A stretch of 64,000 bases of DNA from contig NZ_QCXY01000008.1 in NCBI RefSeq assembly GCF_003347495.1, positions 186,001 to 250,000 of the forward strand. Reading direction: 5' to 3'. Shown here one piece after another: positions 18,100 to 25,260 of the stretch. The stretch's first letter is position 1. Each line of letters opens with the position of its first letter. A program made the position numbers and the translations under genes. The notes below the pieces were generated by a model. It was not told the origin of the DNA and made no database searches. It saw only the letters and a program-made list of their open reading frames with translations. The stretch is from Pleomorphovibrio marinus (lineage in GTDB: Bacteria; Bacteroidota; Bacteroidia; Cytophagales; Cyclobacteriaceae).

Positions 18100-20085
18100 A
18101 TGGAATCCAAAACGATAATAGAAAAAATAGGATACTGTAATAGTCTCACGGCTTATTCCAGAAGAAAGACTATTCCTGTAAAAATAGGGAATGTATGGGT
18201 AGGTGGGGATAATCCTATTGTGGTGCAATCCATGACCACGGTAGACACCATGGATACAGAGGGATCTATTGCGCAAAGTATTAGGATGATTGAGGGAGGG
18301 TGCCAGTTGGTCCGAATTACGGCACCTAGCATAAAAGAGGCAGAAAACCTTCGCTTAATCAAAGAGGGTCTTAGGAAAAAGGGGTATGACACTCCCCTGG
18401 TAGCAGATATTCATTTCACCCCTAATGCAGCGGAGCTTGCAGCAGGTATAGTAGAGAAGGTACGGATTAATCCCGGCAACTATGCCGATAAAAAGAAGTT
18501 TCAGGTCATCGAATACACCGATTCCAGCTATCAGGCAGAACTGGAACGCATCCGGGAGCGCTTTCTGCCACTGGTAAAAATCTGTAAAGCCCATGGCACT
18601 GCCATGAGAATTGGGACCAATCATGGATCACTTTCTGACAGGATAATGAGTAGGTATGGAGATACCCCATTGGGAATGGTGGAATCGGCCTTGGAGTTTC
18701 TCAGGATCTGTGAAGACGAAAATTACTATGACATTGTGATTTCCATGAAGTCATCCAATACCCAGGTCATGGTCCAGGCATACAGGTTGCTTGTACAAAA
18801 ATTGGAAGAGGGTAATTTTAAACCCTATCCTTTGCACCTAGGCGTCACCGAAGCTGGGGAAGGAGAGGATGGAAGGGTGAAATCTGCGGTGGGTATAGGG
18901 ACATTGCTGGATGATGGCCTTGGGGATACTGTAAGGGTGTCTCTGACGGAGGATCCTGAATTTGAGGCTCCTGTGGTAAAAACGCTTATCGAAAGATACG
19001 CAAGTAGGAGCAGCCATTCGTTTATACCTGAAATATTGAATTACCCCATTACCCCTTTTGAATATAAAAAAAGAAAGGCAATAGAGGTAGCCAACTTTGG
19101 AGAAGGGAATGTTCCCCGAGTCATTGCAGACATAAGCAGCCTTCCTGAAGTCACCGATAAGGAAATGAGAAATGTAGGCCATTTTTATTTACCTGAATTG
19201 GATAAATGGAAAATGAATGATCTTGGCTGCGACTATGTTTATTCTGGAAGTCGCCCTGTGCCTTTTATGTTGCCAAATGGGTTAAAAGAGATTCAAGACG
19301 CTGAAGTTTGGGCCGGGACTACGGATCAAAGAAATAAATATCCAGCTTTCAATGTATCATCATTCGCCAAATCCCAATATTTTCACCCTACACTGAACTT
19401 TCTCTTTGCCAAGGACGAAGCCATAGAGGAGGTAGTTGAACTGGTAAAAGAAAGGGTAGATACCGTATTGGTGCTTTCTACCCATAACCTTCATGTCATG
19501 CCGGCACTTCGAAGGGCCTTTGTCCGGCTCATCCAAGAAAATGTGCAGATTCCTGTGGTTATCAAGTTGGATTATCCAAATCAGAGCCAAGATGAAATGA
19601 TGCTTTATCCCGCAACAGATGCGGGGGGGCTTTTGATAGATGGCTTAGGAGATGGTATCCTGTTGGGACTAGAGAAATTCGAGGCAAAGGACAGGACACA
19701 TCTCCTAGAACGCATAAAACTCCAAAACTCGGTGAGCTTTGGGGTATTGCAGGCGGCAAGGACCAGGATGTCCAAGACGGAATACATAAGCTGTCCCTCC
19801 TGTGGACGAACCCTTTTTGACCTGCAGGAAACAACTGCAATGATACGAAAAAGAACAGATCACTTAAAGGGGGTGAAAATTGGAATCATGGGCTGTATCG
19901 TAAATGGTCCTGGAGAAATGGCAGACGCCGATTATGGTTACGTAGGTTCAGGAAAGGGCAAAATCACCCTTTATAAAGGAAAGGAAGTGGTAAAAAAATC
20001 CGTTCCGTCTGGGAAGGCTGTTGATGAATTGATAGAAATCATTCGCCAGGATGGTCAATGGATAGAACCGGAAAAAGTAGAATAA
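18100..20085 (+). CDS. ispG: 4-hydroxy-3-methylbut-2-enyl diphosphate synthase, long form
   Basis: An enzyme of the MEP isoprenoid pathway that converts methylerythritol cyclodiphosphate to HMBPP using a [4Fe-4S] cluster. The N-terminal TIM barrel begins with V-Q-S-M-T-T-V-D-T. The C-terminal cluster domain has Cys565 and Cys568 (C-P-S-C-G-R), Cys599 and Glu606 (G-C-I-V-N-G-P-G-E). At 661 residues it is about 290 longer than the E. coli enzyme because of a central insert (roughly residues 270-540), as in the long form known from Bacteroidota, Chlamydiae and plants. It is directly downstream of the SDR gene. Confidence 0.95.
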   Translation: MESKTIIEKIGYCNSLTAYSRRKTIPVKIGNVWVGGDNPIVVQSMTTVDTMDTEGSIAQSIRMIEGGCQLVRITAPSIKEAENLRLIKEGLRKKGYDTPLVADIHFTPNAAELAAGIVEKVRINPGNYADKKKFQVIEYTDSSYQAELERIRERFLPLVKICKAHGTAMRIGTNHGSLSDRIMSRYGDTPLGMVESALEFLRICEDENYYDIVISMKSSNTQVMVQAYRLLVQKLEEGNFKPYPLHLGVTEAGEGEDGRVKSAVGIGTLLDDGLGDTVRVSLTEDPEFEAPVVKTLIERYASRSSHSFIPEILNYPITPFEYKKRKAIEVANFGEGNVPRVIADISSLPEVTDKEMRNVGHFYLPELDKWKMNDLGCDYVYSGSRPVPFMLPNGLKEIQDAEVWAGTTDQRNKYPAFNVSSFAKSQYFHPTLNFLFAKDEAIEEVVELVKERVDTVLVLSTHNLHVMPALRRAFVRLIQENVQIPVVIKLDYPNQSQDEMMLYPATDAGGLLIDGLGDGILLGLEKFEAKDRTHLLERIKLQNSVSFGVLQAARTRMSKTEYISCPSCGRTLFDLQETTAMIRKRTDHLKGVKIGIMGCIVNGPGEMADADYGYVGSGKGKITLYKGKEVVKKSVPSGKAVDELIEIIRQDGQWIEPEKVE

Positions 20086-20109
20086 AGAAAAACTCAATCA
20101 ACCATTATT

Positions 20110-20298
20110 ATGTCAAATAGGATCAAGGAGTTTTTTCAACTGGGAGAAGTTGGAAATTATTTTATCAGGGTTTTTCAAAAGCCCGACCCCAATAAAAAAT
20201 CCAATTTCAACCTCAGGATGATGCATGGTATCAATAAGATATCCATACTGATGTTTTTGTTTGCATTAATCTTCTGGTTGGTCAAACGACTAGCTTGA
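20110..20298 (+). CDS. Small membrane protein, possibly DUF6728
   Basis: A 62-residue protein with an amphipathic N-terminus, the segment K-P-D-P-N-K-K-S-N-F-N-L-R-M-M-H-G-I-N-K-I-S and one C-terminal helix (about 46-60) followed by a basic end. The N-F-N-L-R...H-G-I-N-K-I-S pattern looks like a small family widespread in Bacteroidota that I recall as DUF6728, not verified. It lies 24 bases after ispG and 18 before the next gene, so it is probably in the same transcript. Function unknown. Confidence 0.7.
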   Translation: MSNRIKEFFQLGEVGNYFIRVFQKPDPNKKSNFNLRMMHGINKISILMFLFALIFWLVKRLA

Positions 20299-20316
20299 GT
20301 CAAAACCGCAATTTTT

Positions 20317-20667
20317 ATGGATATTGTGTTTTTCAGGAAGTATTGTTTGGCTAAACCCGGTGCTACAGAAGATACTCCATTTGATGAGGATACGCTCTGC
20401 TCTAAAGTTGGGGGAAAGATTTTTGCCATTATCGACATCTTGAAATTCGAAAGTGTTAATTTGAAGTGTGACCCGGAACTTGCCCAAGAGTTGAGGGAAA
20501 GGTATGAGGGAGTAAAACCCGGATACCATATGAATAAAAAACACTGGAACACCGTAAGTTTTGATGGCAGTATTCCCGACCCTCTTATTCTCGAATGGGT
20601 GGATCACTCTTATGAGCTGATCCTGCAAAGTTTACCCAAAAAAATCAAGGAAGCCCTTAAGCAATGA
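20317..20667 (+). CDS. MmcQ/YjbR family protein
   Basis: A 116-residue protein of the MmcQ/YjbR fold. Family-typical segments are A-T-E-D-T-P-F-D-E near residues 16-24, V-G-G-K-I-F-A-I near 31-38, K-C-D-P-E near 50-54 and P-G-Y-H-M-N-K-K-H-W-N-T-V near 68-80. YjbR-like proteins are described as double-wing DNA-binding folds, but the cellular role is not established. The stop overlaps the start of the ABC ATPase gene by four bases. Confidence 0.88.
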   Translation: MDIVFFRKYCLAKPGATEDTPFDEDTLCSKVGGKIFAIIDILKFESVNLKCDPELAQELRERYEGVKPGYHMNKKHWNTVSFDGSIPDPLILEWVDHSYELILQSLPKKIKEALKQ

Positions 20668-21635
20668 GTTTTTTGGAGGTTAAACGGGTAAGCAGGGATT
20701 TTGGGGAAGGTAATAAAGCCCTGGATGATTTTCAGATTTCCATAGAAGAGGGCCAAATATTGTCCATTATTGGAGAAAGCGGTTCGGGAAAAAGCACCTT
20801 ATTAAGGGTTATAGCAGGCCTTGAAAAAAAGGACGAAGGTGAAGTGTGGCTGGATGGGGAAAAAGTGTTGGGGCCAGATGAAAAGCTTGTTCCCGGATAT
20901 GCGGAAATCCAACTGGTACATCAGCAATTAAACCTTTACCCAAATTCCACGGTGGAAGAAAACATTGCAAGACCCTTATTGCTTTTTGACAAAGGATATG
21001 CCGGGGAACGCTTGGAGACCCTGCTTTCTTTGTTTCAGTTGGGTTCACTTAAAGGACGTTTGCCACGTCAATTATCCGGGGGTCAACAGCAGAAAGTGGC
21101 CATTGCCAGGGCCCTCAGCAGTGAACCTAAAGTTTTGTTGATGGATGAACCTTTTAGTAACCTAGACTCCATTCAGAAAAGGGAAATACTGGAGGAACTT
21201 CGTGAAATCTTCTCCACCCTCAACGTTACCGTGGTATGGGTAACTCATGACCTTTTTGATGCCATGGCTATTAGCGACGACCTATGCGTGATAAAAAAGG
21301 GAAAACCCATACAAAAGGGCAAAATAGCAGATCTTTATGCGGAACCCAACTCCCTGTATGTGGCCTCTTTATTTGGTCCCATCAATGAAATCCCCGATGC
21401 CCACCACCTTTATTTGAGGTCTATCTCGGTGAAACTTTTTCCCAAGCCTGCCAATAATCTACTCCCTGGCAAGGTGATTTCCTCCAGGTTTATGCCTAGG
21501 TTTAACCTGCTGCATATAGGTGTAACGGGCTTGGAAAAAGAATGGCAGGCTGAGGATGAACACAGGATGTATAAACCAGGGGATGAGGTGTTTCTCAGCT
21601 ATGAACAAGGAGATGTCCTAAAACTGAATGCCTGA
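20664..21635 (+). CDS. ABC transporter ATP-binding protein without adjacent permease
   Basis: A 323-residue ATPase. Walker A G-E-S-G-S-G-K-S-T is at about residues 37-45, the Q-loop sits in V-H-Q-Q-L, the signature L-S-G-G-Q-Q-Q near 138-144, Walker B V-L-L-M-D-E-P near 157-163 and the H-loop in V-T-H-D. A C-terminal extension of about 90 residues looks like a degenerate TOBE-type regulatory domain, as in importers of the PotA/FbpC kind. No permease or binding protein is next to it; the upstream YjbR-type gene overlaps by four bases. The substrate cannot be assigned. Confidence 0.85.
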   Translation: MSFLEVKRVSRDFGEGNKALDDFQISIEEGQILSIIGESGSGKSTLLRVIAGLEKKDEGEVWLDGEKVLGPDEKLVPGYAEIQLVHQQLNLYPNSTVEENIARPLLLFDKGYAGERLETLLSLFQLGSLKGRLPRQLSGGQQQKVAIARALSSEPKVLLMDEPFSNLDSIQKREILEELREIFSTLNVTVVWVTHDLFDAMAISDDLCVIKKGKPIQKGKIADLYAEPNSLYVASLFGPINEIPDAHHLYLRSISVKLFPKPANNLLPGKVISSRFMPRFNLLHIGVTGLEKEWQAEDEHRMYKPGDEVFLSYEQGDVLKLNA

Positions 21636-21636
21636 T

Positions 21637-22140
21637 TTAGTAATTACCAATAAAGCCTTTGGCAAGTTCCTCCTCAGTGGCTTCCCTGACCAGTTCCACT
21701 TCTCCATCAAAATGAAGATTCATGCCTACCAATGGGTGATTGAAGTCAAGAAGTAATTCTTCACCGAGGTCTTTTACAATTTTTGCCTGCATGGGGTATC
21801 CATCCTCGTCAATAAGGGGCAGGAAATTACCTTCTTGGAGCATATCTGGTTTAAAGCCCCTTTCCTCCGAAAATTGAGATTTAGGCACCGAGACAATAAG
21901 CTCGTCATCCGAATAGCCATAAGCCTCCTCTACCTTTAAAGTAAACCTGAAGGGATCTCCAGGACTTTTCTTCTTCAGCATTTCTTCAAACTTTTCGGGC
22001 AAACCACTGCTTCCAAAGACAAAATAAAAGGGATCTTCCTTGTCTCTTTCTTCCACACTGAAGGGAGTACTTCCCTCTTCCTCATTCGTCACTTTCAGTT
22101 CGTAGGTTAATCCTACAACTGTATTTTCGTTGATAATCAT
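21637..22140 (-). CDS. SlyD-like FKBP-type peptidyl-prolyl isomerase
   Basis: A 167-residue FKBP-type protein with the SlyD layout: an FKBP half (V-G-L-T-Y-E-L near the start), an inserted flap with E-A-Y-G-Y-S-D-D-E-L and V-P-K-S-Q-F, and the closing D-F-N-H-P-L-V-G-M-N-L-H-F motif. It lacks the His-rich metal-binding tail of E. coli SlyD. The start at 22140 is chosen over an upstream in-frame TTG at 22161 because that TTG lies within a promoter-like element. It converges with the ABC ATPase gene, whose stop is one base away. Confidence 0.88.
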   Translation of the reverse strand: MIINENTVVGLTYELKVTNEEEGSTPFSVEERDKEDPFYFVFGSSGLPEKFEEMLKKKSPGDPFRFTLKVEEAYGYSDDELIVSVPKSQFSEERGFKPDMLQEGNFLPLIDEDGYPMQAKIVKDLGEELLLDFNHPLVGMNLHFDGEVELVREATEEELAKGFIGNY

Positions 22141-22158
22141 ATATTTTCTGTTCTGCTG

Positions 22159-22166
22159 CAAAGGTA
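22159..22166 (-). promoter_or_regulatory. Candidate -7 element for the FKBP gene
   Basis: On the minus strand the sequence reads TACCTTTG, matching TAnnTTTG. It would give a leader of roughly 15 bases before the ATG at 22140 and explains why the upstream TTG is not used as a start. No clear upstream TTG was seen at the usual distance. Confidence 0.4.
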
Positions 22167-22225
22167 GGGTTAATTATTTAAGCTAAAAAATGCCCATTTG
22201 GGATTTAATAGCCCTAATAATTGCA

Positions 22226-22254
22226 TTGATTTTCCCTCAAGCTGAGTAAGTTTG
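22226..22254 (+). promoter_or_regulatory. Candidate Bacteroidota promoter
   Basis: TTG at 22226-22228 and TAAGTTTG at 22247-22254 are separated by 18 bases, a good match to the TTG/TAnnTTTG promoter type. The first codon downstream is the ATG at 22304, so the leader would be about 45 bases. Confidence 0.6.
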
Positions 22255-22303
22255 TACTTAGGTAAGGAATTTGCATTTTAAATTTTGCTAAAACGAATTA
22301 GGC

Positions 22304-22849
22304 ATGAACCTAAAAGAACTCAGCTTATTTATTACAGAACCCCTGGTGGTGGATTCGGAGGAATTGTCACAACGACTACTTGCCAATCGACTTGTGAAAA
22401 GGCACGCCGATTCCCCGGGTTTGGATGAAAACAAGTTAGAGGAGCCTCAAGAGGAATATCCGGAAGAGGATAGTGAGCTAGTGTTTGAGGGGGAGTTTCA
22501 AAAGGGGATCTTGGTTATTTATCAAGGTACAGGGCTTTCTGAGGAAACCACTGGGTTTTTGTTGAAAATTCTCCAAGCGGTAGGTTGCTCCCTAAAAGAC
22601 ATAGCGCTGTTGTCCGACCAAGGTTTAATGGGAAAATCTTTGGATACCATTGAGATTATGGCTCCCAACAAAGTGTTGGTATTCGGTAGGGTTAATCACC
22701 CCATCATGAACCTCAAAAAATCAAATTATGAAATTCATGCTGAGGGGGCGGAGTATTTTTTTGCGGATGAACTGGGGGAACTAGAAAAAAATATCCCTTT
22801 AAAAAAGAAACTATGGGCCTCATTGCAGGTGTTATTTAATATTAAATAG
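22304..22849 (+). CDS. Conserved-looking soluble protein, unknown function
   Basis: A 181-residue protein I do not recognise. There is no signal peptide or helix. An acidic linker occupies about residues 45-65, followed by a folded-looking part with G-I-L-V-I-Y-Q-G-T-G, an I-A-L-L-S-D-Q-G segment and N-K-V-L-V-F-G, and a basic C-terminal end K-L-W-A-S-L-Q-V-L-F-N. Alternating strands and helices suggest an alpha/beta fold. It has its own promoter candidate and lies seven bases before the DUF3817 gene, so the two probably share a transcript. Confidence 0.6.
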   Translation: MNLKELSLFITEPLVVDSEELSQRLLANRLVKRHADSPGLDENKLEEPQEEYPEEDSELVFEGEFQKGILVIYQGTGLSEETTGFLLKILQAVGCSLKDIALLSDQGLMGKSLDTIEIMAPNKVLVFGRVNHPIMNLKKSNYEIHAEGAEYFFADELGELEKNIPLKKKLWASLQVLFNIK

Positions 22850-22855
22850 GAACGT

Positions 22856-23179
22856 ATGACACAAGAAGAAAGATTAGCCATCTTAAATAGATTTAGAATA
22901 ATAAGCATTACAGAAGGTATTTCCTTGTTGGTGTTGATTTTTATAGCCATGCCATTGAAATGGATTTTTGAATTGCCGGACATGGTCACCTATGTAGGTT
23001 GGATACATGGCGTGTTATTCATCCTCTATATGCTGGTGCTTTTCCCAACAAGCAGGAAACTAAGGTGGGATTTCAGAAAGGCGGTATTTGGAGTAATAGC
23101 GGCTGTATTGCCTTTTGGGCCATTTCTTTTTGATAGGAAGCTGAAAAATGAGGAAAAGTTGATTGCAGAAAAAGGCTAG
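22856..23179 (+). CDS. DUF3817 membrane protein
   Basis: A 107-residue protein with three helices. The N-terminal R-F-R-I-I-S-I-T-E-G-I-S-L-L segment, the W-I-H-G-V-L-F motif in helix two and the P-F-G-P-F-L-F-D end are typical of DUF3817 proteins, small integral membrane proteins of unknown function. It is followed after 11 bases by a kinase-like gene. Confidence 0.85.
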   Translation: MTQEERLAILNRFRIISITEGISLLVLIFIAMPLKWIFELPDMVTYVGWIHGVLFILYMLVLFPTSRKLRWDFRKAVFGVIAAVLPFGPFLFDRKLKNEEKLIAEKG

Positions 23180-23190
23180 CTTGAGATACC

Positions 23191-24213
23191 ATGGCAGTCA
23201 TAAGCAAAAAGAAGATTGTATATCCCATCCGAGATAATTTGCGGGCTTACCTTGTAAATTACGGCAGGGAGGTGGACATTCCCATTCACTACAAGGATCT
23301 TTTGCGCTATAGCAACTCCATAGCCCTCTACGACTCAAAGGGGAACGACACTTTTTGGGAAACTGTCTTTTATGACGAAAGTGACAGAAATGACATCCAT
23401 TACAAAGTGAAGAAGATTTATGCATTGCTCAAGGCGGATGGGGACATGAGCGTAATGCAACACCTGTACATAGACCGTATAGATCTTTGTATTTATGGGA
23501 ATACCCAACCATTCAGGGTGAGGATCGTGAATAGAATCAACGATAATTTCGATTATTTTTATATAAAAAACGCAGATGCTTCCAGAGTGTATGGATTAGA
23601 GCTTGAGCATTTGCTTTCTCCAAACCGAATAAGCTACCTGGTTTATAAAGATTCACTCATAGAAGAACATATTGCCGGGATTCCTGGGGAGCATTTCATG
23701 AAAAAACAGATCAATGACCCTTTGATCAACCCCATAAGACTGGCAAAGGAGTTTGTAAAATTCAACGAGCGCTGTTTTGTGAGGCTTCTGGGGGACATGC
23801 ACTCCTCTAATTTCGTGATTGACGTAACTCCGGATTTTGAGGAAACACACTATAGAATAAGGGCAATAGACTTTGATCAGCAGTCCTACGAAGGCAAAAG
23901 ATCCATTTATTTGCCCCAGTATTTCAAACAAAACAACGCCCTGATCCAACTTGGGATTAAGCACATTACGCCGGAATCCATGGCGCAATATCAACGGGAG
24001 GAGAGGGCACTGATCGCCACCAGATTGAAATCTTCCCCCAAGGAAATCGAAGACATCCTAAGTGCTATGGAGTCGGATGTGATTTCCACCCCTGAAAATA
24101 CCGAATCGCTGAAGAAAGAGCTCGCAAAGTTCTATAAACAACCTAAATTTCTTGCCTGTAAAAATATGGGGGAACTTCTAAGGCTGAGTCTTCAGATGGT
24201 TTTACAGCGTTGA
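23191..24213 (+). CDS. Kinase-fold protein of unknown substrate
   Basis: A 340-residue soluble protein with an apparent protein-kinase/aminoglycoside-phosphotransferase fold. G-D-M-H-S-S-N at residues 201-207 resembles the catalytic loop H-G-D-x-H-x-x-N, with Asp202 and Asn207, and I-D-F-D at 226-229 resembles the metal-binding D-F-D/G. A Lys in Y-I-K (126) and a Glu in I-E-E-H-I-A-G (157-163) are candidates for the ATP-anchoring pair. The N-terminal 110 residues are not recognised. No known family name is assigned; the kinase call is motif-based. It ends the 22.3-24.2 kb gene group. Confidence 0.65.
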   Translation: MAVISKKKIVYPIRDNLRAYLVNYGREVDIPIHYKDLLRYSNSIALYDSKGNDTFWETVFYDESDRNDIHYKVKKIYALLKADGDMSVMQHLYIDRIDLCIYGNTQPFRVRIVNRINDNFDYFYIKNADASRVYGLELEHLLSPNRISYLVYKDSLIEEHIAGIPGEHFMKKQINDPLINPIRLAKEFVKFNERCFVRLLGDMHSSNFVIDVTPDFEETHYRIRAIDFDQQSYEGKRSIYLPQYFKQNNALIQLGIKHITPESMAQYQREERALIATRLKSSPKEIEDILSAMESDVISTPENTESLKKELAKFYKQPKFLACKNMGELLRLSLQMVLQR

Positions 24214-24693
24214 TGAAATCGAGCCTGTCCTGATGGCAGTCAGGGCATGACGCAAGCGACACACACTGGTATGCCCGTATAGCTACCGGGGAGATGCGAG
24301 ATTCCTCCGAAGCAAGTTCCCCGAAACGAGTCCCCCGAAGCAAGTTCCCCGAAACGAGTCCCCCGAAGCAAGTTCGGGGCAGGCTACCTGCCTGCAGTCA
24401 GGTGTGACCGCTGAAAAGAAATTATAAACAGATTAAAGGTAGGTTTTTCAGGAAGTTTTTTTTGGGTTTCTGAAATAGGGGAGTTTTTTCAGTATTCTTT
24501 CATATATTTTGTGAACAAGGGATTTTGGGGCTATGATCCGAACATTTAACACTTTTTTTAAGTTAAATAAGAAAGAAAATAACGAATACAGTTGGCATCA
24601 TTTATGATTCATTAATGGTGTAGGAGCTTCTTTGAGAACTAAGAAGCTTTGGTTCTTTTATTAAATCCAACAACTATTTTAAATATTAAAACT
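24214..24693. other. Intergenic region with repeat element and dps leader
   Basis: The left half carries the longer copy of the CCGAAGC repeat (see the repeat entry), flanked by CCTGTCCTGATGGCAGTCAGG-like and CCTGCCTGCAGTCAGG-like sequences that can partly pair. The right half is AT-rich and holds the presumed dps promoter region, but no clear TAnnTTTG element was found. No gene was seen. Confidence 0.6.
24300..24385. repeat. Tandem 28-base repeat, long copy of the interspersed element
   Basis: The 28-base unit starting CCGAAGCAAGTTCCCC and ending GAAACGAGTCCC occurs at 24307-24334 and 24335-24362 and is followed by a truncated unit ending TTCGGGGCAGGC. CCCCGAA (24361-24367) and TTCGGGG (24373-24379) can form a hairpin. 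GAGATTC on the left and AAATTATAAACAGAT about 40 bases to the right match the flanks of the 9.7 kb copy. Confidence 0.8.
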
Positions 24694-25185
24694 ATGAGTG
24701 TTACAGAAAAAAGAGTTTTCAAAAAACTAGGGTATAATAAAGACGAGTCAGAGAAAATTGTAGATTCACTTAACAAGCTACTGGCGAATTATCATCTGCA
24801 CTATCAGAAACTCAGGAATTTTCATTGGAACGTTACTGGTGGGGACTTCTTTGATTTGCATGATAAGTTTGAGGAGCTTTATGATGAGGCTTTTGCCAAC
24901 ATAGATCTTATAGCTGAAAGGATTAGGGTATTTGGGATGACGCCTCTGAGTTTGATGAAAGATTATCTAGAACATGCGGACATCAAGGAGGTAGGAACTG
25001 ACCTGAGCTCCAAGGAAATGGTGGAAGAAACCTTAAGAGACTTCCAGGTTTTAGTGGACAATATGAATGAATGCGCGATTAAGGTTGCCGATTTGGGAGA
25101 TACTGCCACTGAAGATATGCTTATTGCATTTATAAAAAGTTTGGAATTGCACCATTGGATGCTTTCTTCTTTTTTAAAAGAGTAG
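24694..25185 (+). CDS. dps: Dps-family ferritin-like DNA-protection protein
   Basis: A 163-residue Dps protein that oxidises and stores iron and protects DNA during stress. Ferroxidase-type residues are in place: His44 in R-N-F-H-W-N-V, His56 in F-F-D-L-H-D-K-F, Asp71 and Glu75 in N-I-D-L-I-A-E-R. The start at 24694 (M-S-V-T-E-K) is preferred to an upstream start at 24649, because the extra 15 residues are not Dps-like and homologues begin in this region. The gene stands alone and ends at a bidirectional terminator. Confidence 0.93.
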   Translation: MSVTEKRVFKKLGYNKDESEKIVDSLNKLLANYHLHYQKLRNFHWNVTGGDFFDLHDKFEELYDEAFANIDLIAERIRVFGMTPLSLMKDYLEHADIKEVGTDLSSKEMVEETLRDFQVLVDNMNECAIKVADLGDTATEDMLIAFIKSLELHHWMLSSFLKE

Positions 25186-25206
25186 GCAGATAGGAAACTG
25201 ATTTAA

Positions 25207-25242
25207 ACTCAAAAAAGCCCGTAATTACGGGCTTTTTTGAGT
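25207..25242. terminator. Bidirectional terminator between dps and the LRR operon
   Basis: A perfect palindrome of two 18-base arms: ACTCAAAAAAGCCCGTAA (25207-25224) and its reverse complement. The GC part GCCCGTAATTACGGGC is flanked by A- and T-tracts, so it can work on both strands, ending dps on the plus strand and the operon finishing at 25261 on the minus strand. Confidence 0.92.
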
Positions 25243-25260
25243 TTTTTCTTTGTTAATTTT

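Noticed and set aside
22141-22161. Upstream TTG start of the FKBP gene
   Set aside because: The codon is part of a TACCTTTG promoter-like element and adds non-family residues.
24307-24378. Possible CRISPR array
   Set aside because: The 28-base units are directly adjacent without spacers and only two are complete.
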